NCBI GenBank assembly: GCA_016213345.1 | Contig: JACRAO010000195.1 | Span: 1 to 6,255 of the forward strand | From: Bdellovibrio sp. | GTDB taxonomy: Bacteria; Bdellovibrionota; UBA1018 | Length of the DNA stretch: 6,255 nucleotides | Direction: 5' to 3' | Shown here: positions 5,387 through 6,255 of the stretch, piece by piece | How the letters are laid out: every line of letters begins with the position of its first letter | Position numbering within the stretch: the first letter of the stretch is position 1 | Made by a program: the position numbers and the translations under genes | The notes under the pieces: model-generated | Told to the model about the DNA's origin: nothing | Database searches by the model: none | What the model saw: only the letters and a program-made list of their open reading frames with translations

Positions 5387-6255
5387 ATGAAGCTAAAAAA
5401 TCTAGTTATAGTATTATGTTTTTTGTTTACTCAAATTTCTTTTGCAAACATTGCTCATGTTTTAGACGAAGAAACGTCATTAATAGGCACTTATCAAGAT
5501 GTAATGAACACTCTCTTACAAGTGCAAACACAATATCCTGAAAATACAGAAGTGTTTGACCTGGGCGTCTCAAACAGTGGAGAAATGATTAAGGGAATTA
5601 AAATAGGTCATGGACCTATTAATAATTTAATTGTCGCTACTCATCATGGGAACGAATTTGGCTCCACTGAAGTTGCAGTAGCTTTTGCACAAGCCACAGC
5701 CAAGGAACCAATACAGGGTCAGACCATTTATGTAATTCCTGTGCTAAATATCTCTGGCTTTAATAAACGTTCACGACGTGAAACTGCAAATAATACCACT
5801 TTTGACCCTAATCGGGATTACCCTGGGCCCTGCGGCACAGAAGGACCGTTTAATTTAAAATCTACTTATGCTTTGTCACAGTTTTTAGCAGAAAAAAATA
5901 TTATTACATCAGCAACTATGCATACTTATTGGCCTGCAGTTGTCTATCCTTGGGGAGTTTCTACACATGATACTGTAACTCCTTATGATGATTTTTTCAT
6001 TTCTCTAGTAAAAGCAGCAACCGTAGAAAGCCATTACACAATAGGAAATTCAACTGAGGTGATTTATCCAGCAGATGGAACTTTTGAGGATTATGCATTT
6101 TGGAAACATGGAATTTGGTCACTCCTATTTGAGATAGGGAACTCACATGGTCCAAATCAGGCAGACGTTAAAGAACTAATCAGAGTTAACGTGCCAGGTC
6201 TTAGGAGAATGTTCATCCAATCGCCTACTACTCAAGCCGAAAAGCATGAGTTTGC
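5387..6255 (+). CDS. Secreted M14 zinc carboxypeptidase (3' end outside window)
   Basis: The visible 289 codons encode an exported metallocarboxypeptidase that should remove C-terminal residues from peptides in the periplasm or outside the cell. Residues 1-20 are a Sec signal peptide: K2 and K4, a hydrophobic stretch, and a likely cut after SFA. Zinc ligands fit H87 and E90 (HHGNE) and H179 (MHTYW). N142-R143 (DPNRD) bind the substrate carboxylate, with R130 or R131 as the probable partner arginine; Y227 (VIYPADG) matches Tyr248 of pancreatic carboxypeptidase A, and E249 (LLFEIG) is the catalytic glutamate. All key residues are present, so the enzyme should be active. Residue E234 falls at the specificity position 255. 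The start follows an AAGGAGG site at 5 nt; in-frame ATGs at 5339 and 5348 would spoil the signal peptide. It sits downstream of rnpB and probably has its own promoter. The stop and C-terminus are not seen. Confidence 0.93.
   Translation, partial: MKLKNLVIVLCFLFTQISFANIAHVLDEETSLIGTYQDVMNTLLQVQTQYPENTEVFDLGVSNSGEMIKGIKIGHGPINNLIVATHHGNEFGSTEVAVAFAQATAKEPIQGQTIYVIPVLNISGFNKRSRRETANNTTFDPNRDYPGPCGTEGPFNLKSTYALSQFLAEKNIITSATMHTYWPAVVYPWGVSTHDTVTPYDDFFISLVKAATVESHYTIGNSTEVIYPADGTFEDYAFWKHGIWSLLFEIGNSHGPNQADVKELIRVNVPGLRRMFIQSPTTQAEKHEF

Overview
The window is AT-rich bacterial DNA. It holds four complete protein genes, one complete RNA gene (the RNase P RNA), the 5' part of a fifth protein gene, and a tandem repeat at the left edge. 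The RNase P RNA has a bacterial type A fold. Together with the order Nif3-like gene, C4 zinc-ribbon gene, rnpB and a secreted M14 carboxypeptidase gene, this suggests a low-GC Gram-negative, possibly of the Bdellovibrio/Bacteriovorax kind. That taxonomic guess is made from memory of gene content and codon flavour, not from a search, and should be held loosely.

Layout: 1-286 is noncoding. It consists of two exact 99-bp copies of one sequence with a period of 187 bp, separated by a GC-rich 88-bp spacer, and it ends 3 bp from the stop codon of the adenine deaminase gene. 290-1990 (minus) is adenine deaminase, a purine salvage enzyme. Only 14 bp separate its start from the start of the divergent plus-strand unit. 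That unit is a YdfG-like short-chain dehydrogenase (2005-2769), a Nif3-like protein with a PII-like insert (2766-4004) and a coiled-coil C4 zinc-ribbon protein (4001-4768). The three are joined by two 4-bp start/stop overlaps (ATGA and GTGA), so they are almost certainly one translationally coupled operon.

After the zinc-ribbon gene comes a plausible sigma70 promoter (TTGGAG, 17 bp, TATCTT) and then rnpB at about 4811-5222, whose P1 closing helix can be seen at both ends. A GC-rich, symmetric hairpin with four GGCC sites lies at the 3' end of rnpB. A leader of about 120 bp follows, and then a Sec-exported M14 metallocarboxypeptidase gene that runs off the right edge (5387 to beyond 6255).

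How the genes work together: most are housekeeping functions (purine salvage, redox, tRNA processing) next to one exported peptidase. I see no phage, CRISPR, transposase, toxin-antitoxin or defence genes and no convincing new multi-gene system. The items most worth a second look are the 187-bp tandem repeat broken at the axis of a palindrome, the very tight divergent start region without Shine-Dalgarno sequences, the palindrome after rnpB, and the small hairpin that overlaps the Shine-Dalgarno sequence of the carboxypeptidase gene.
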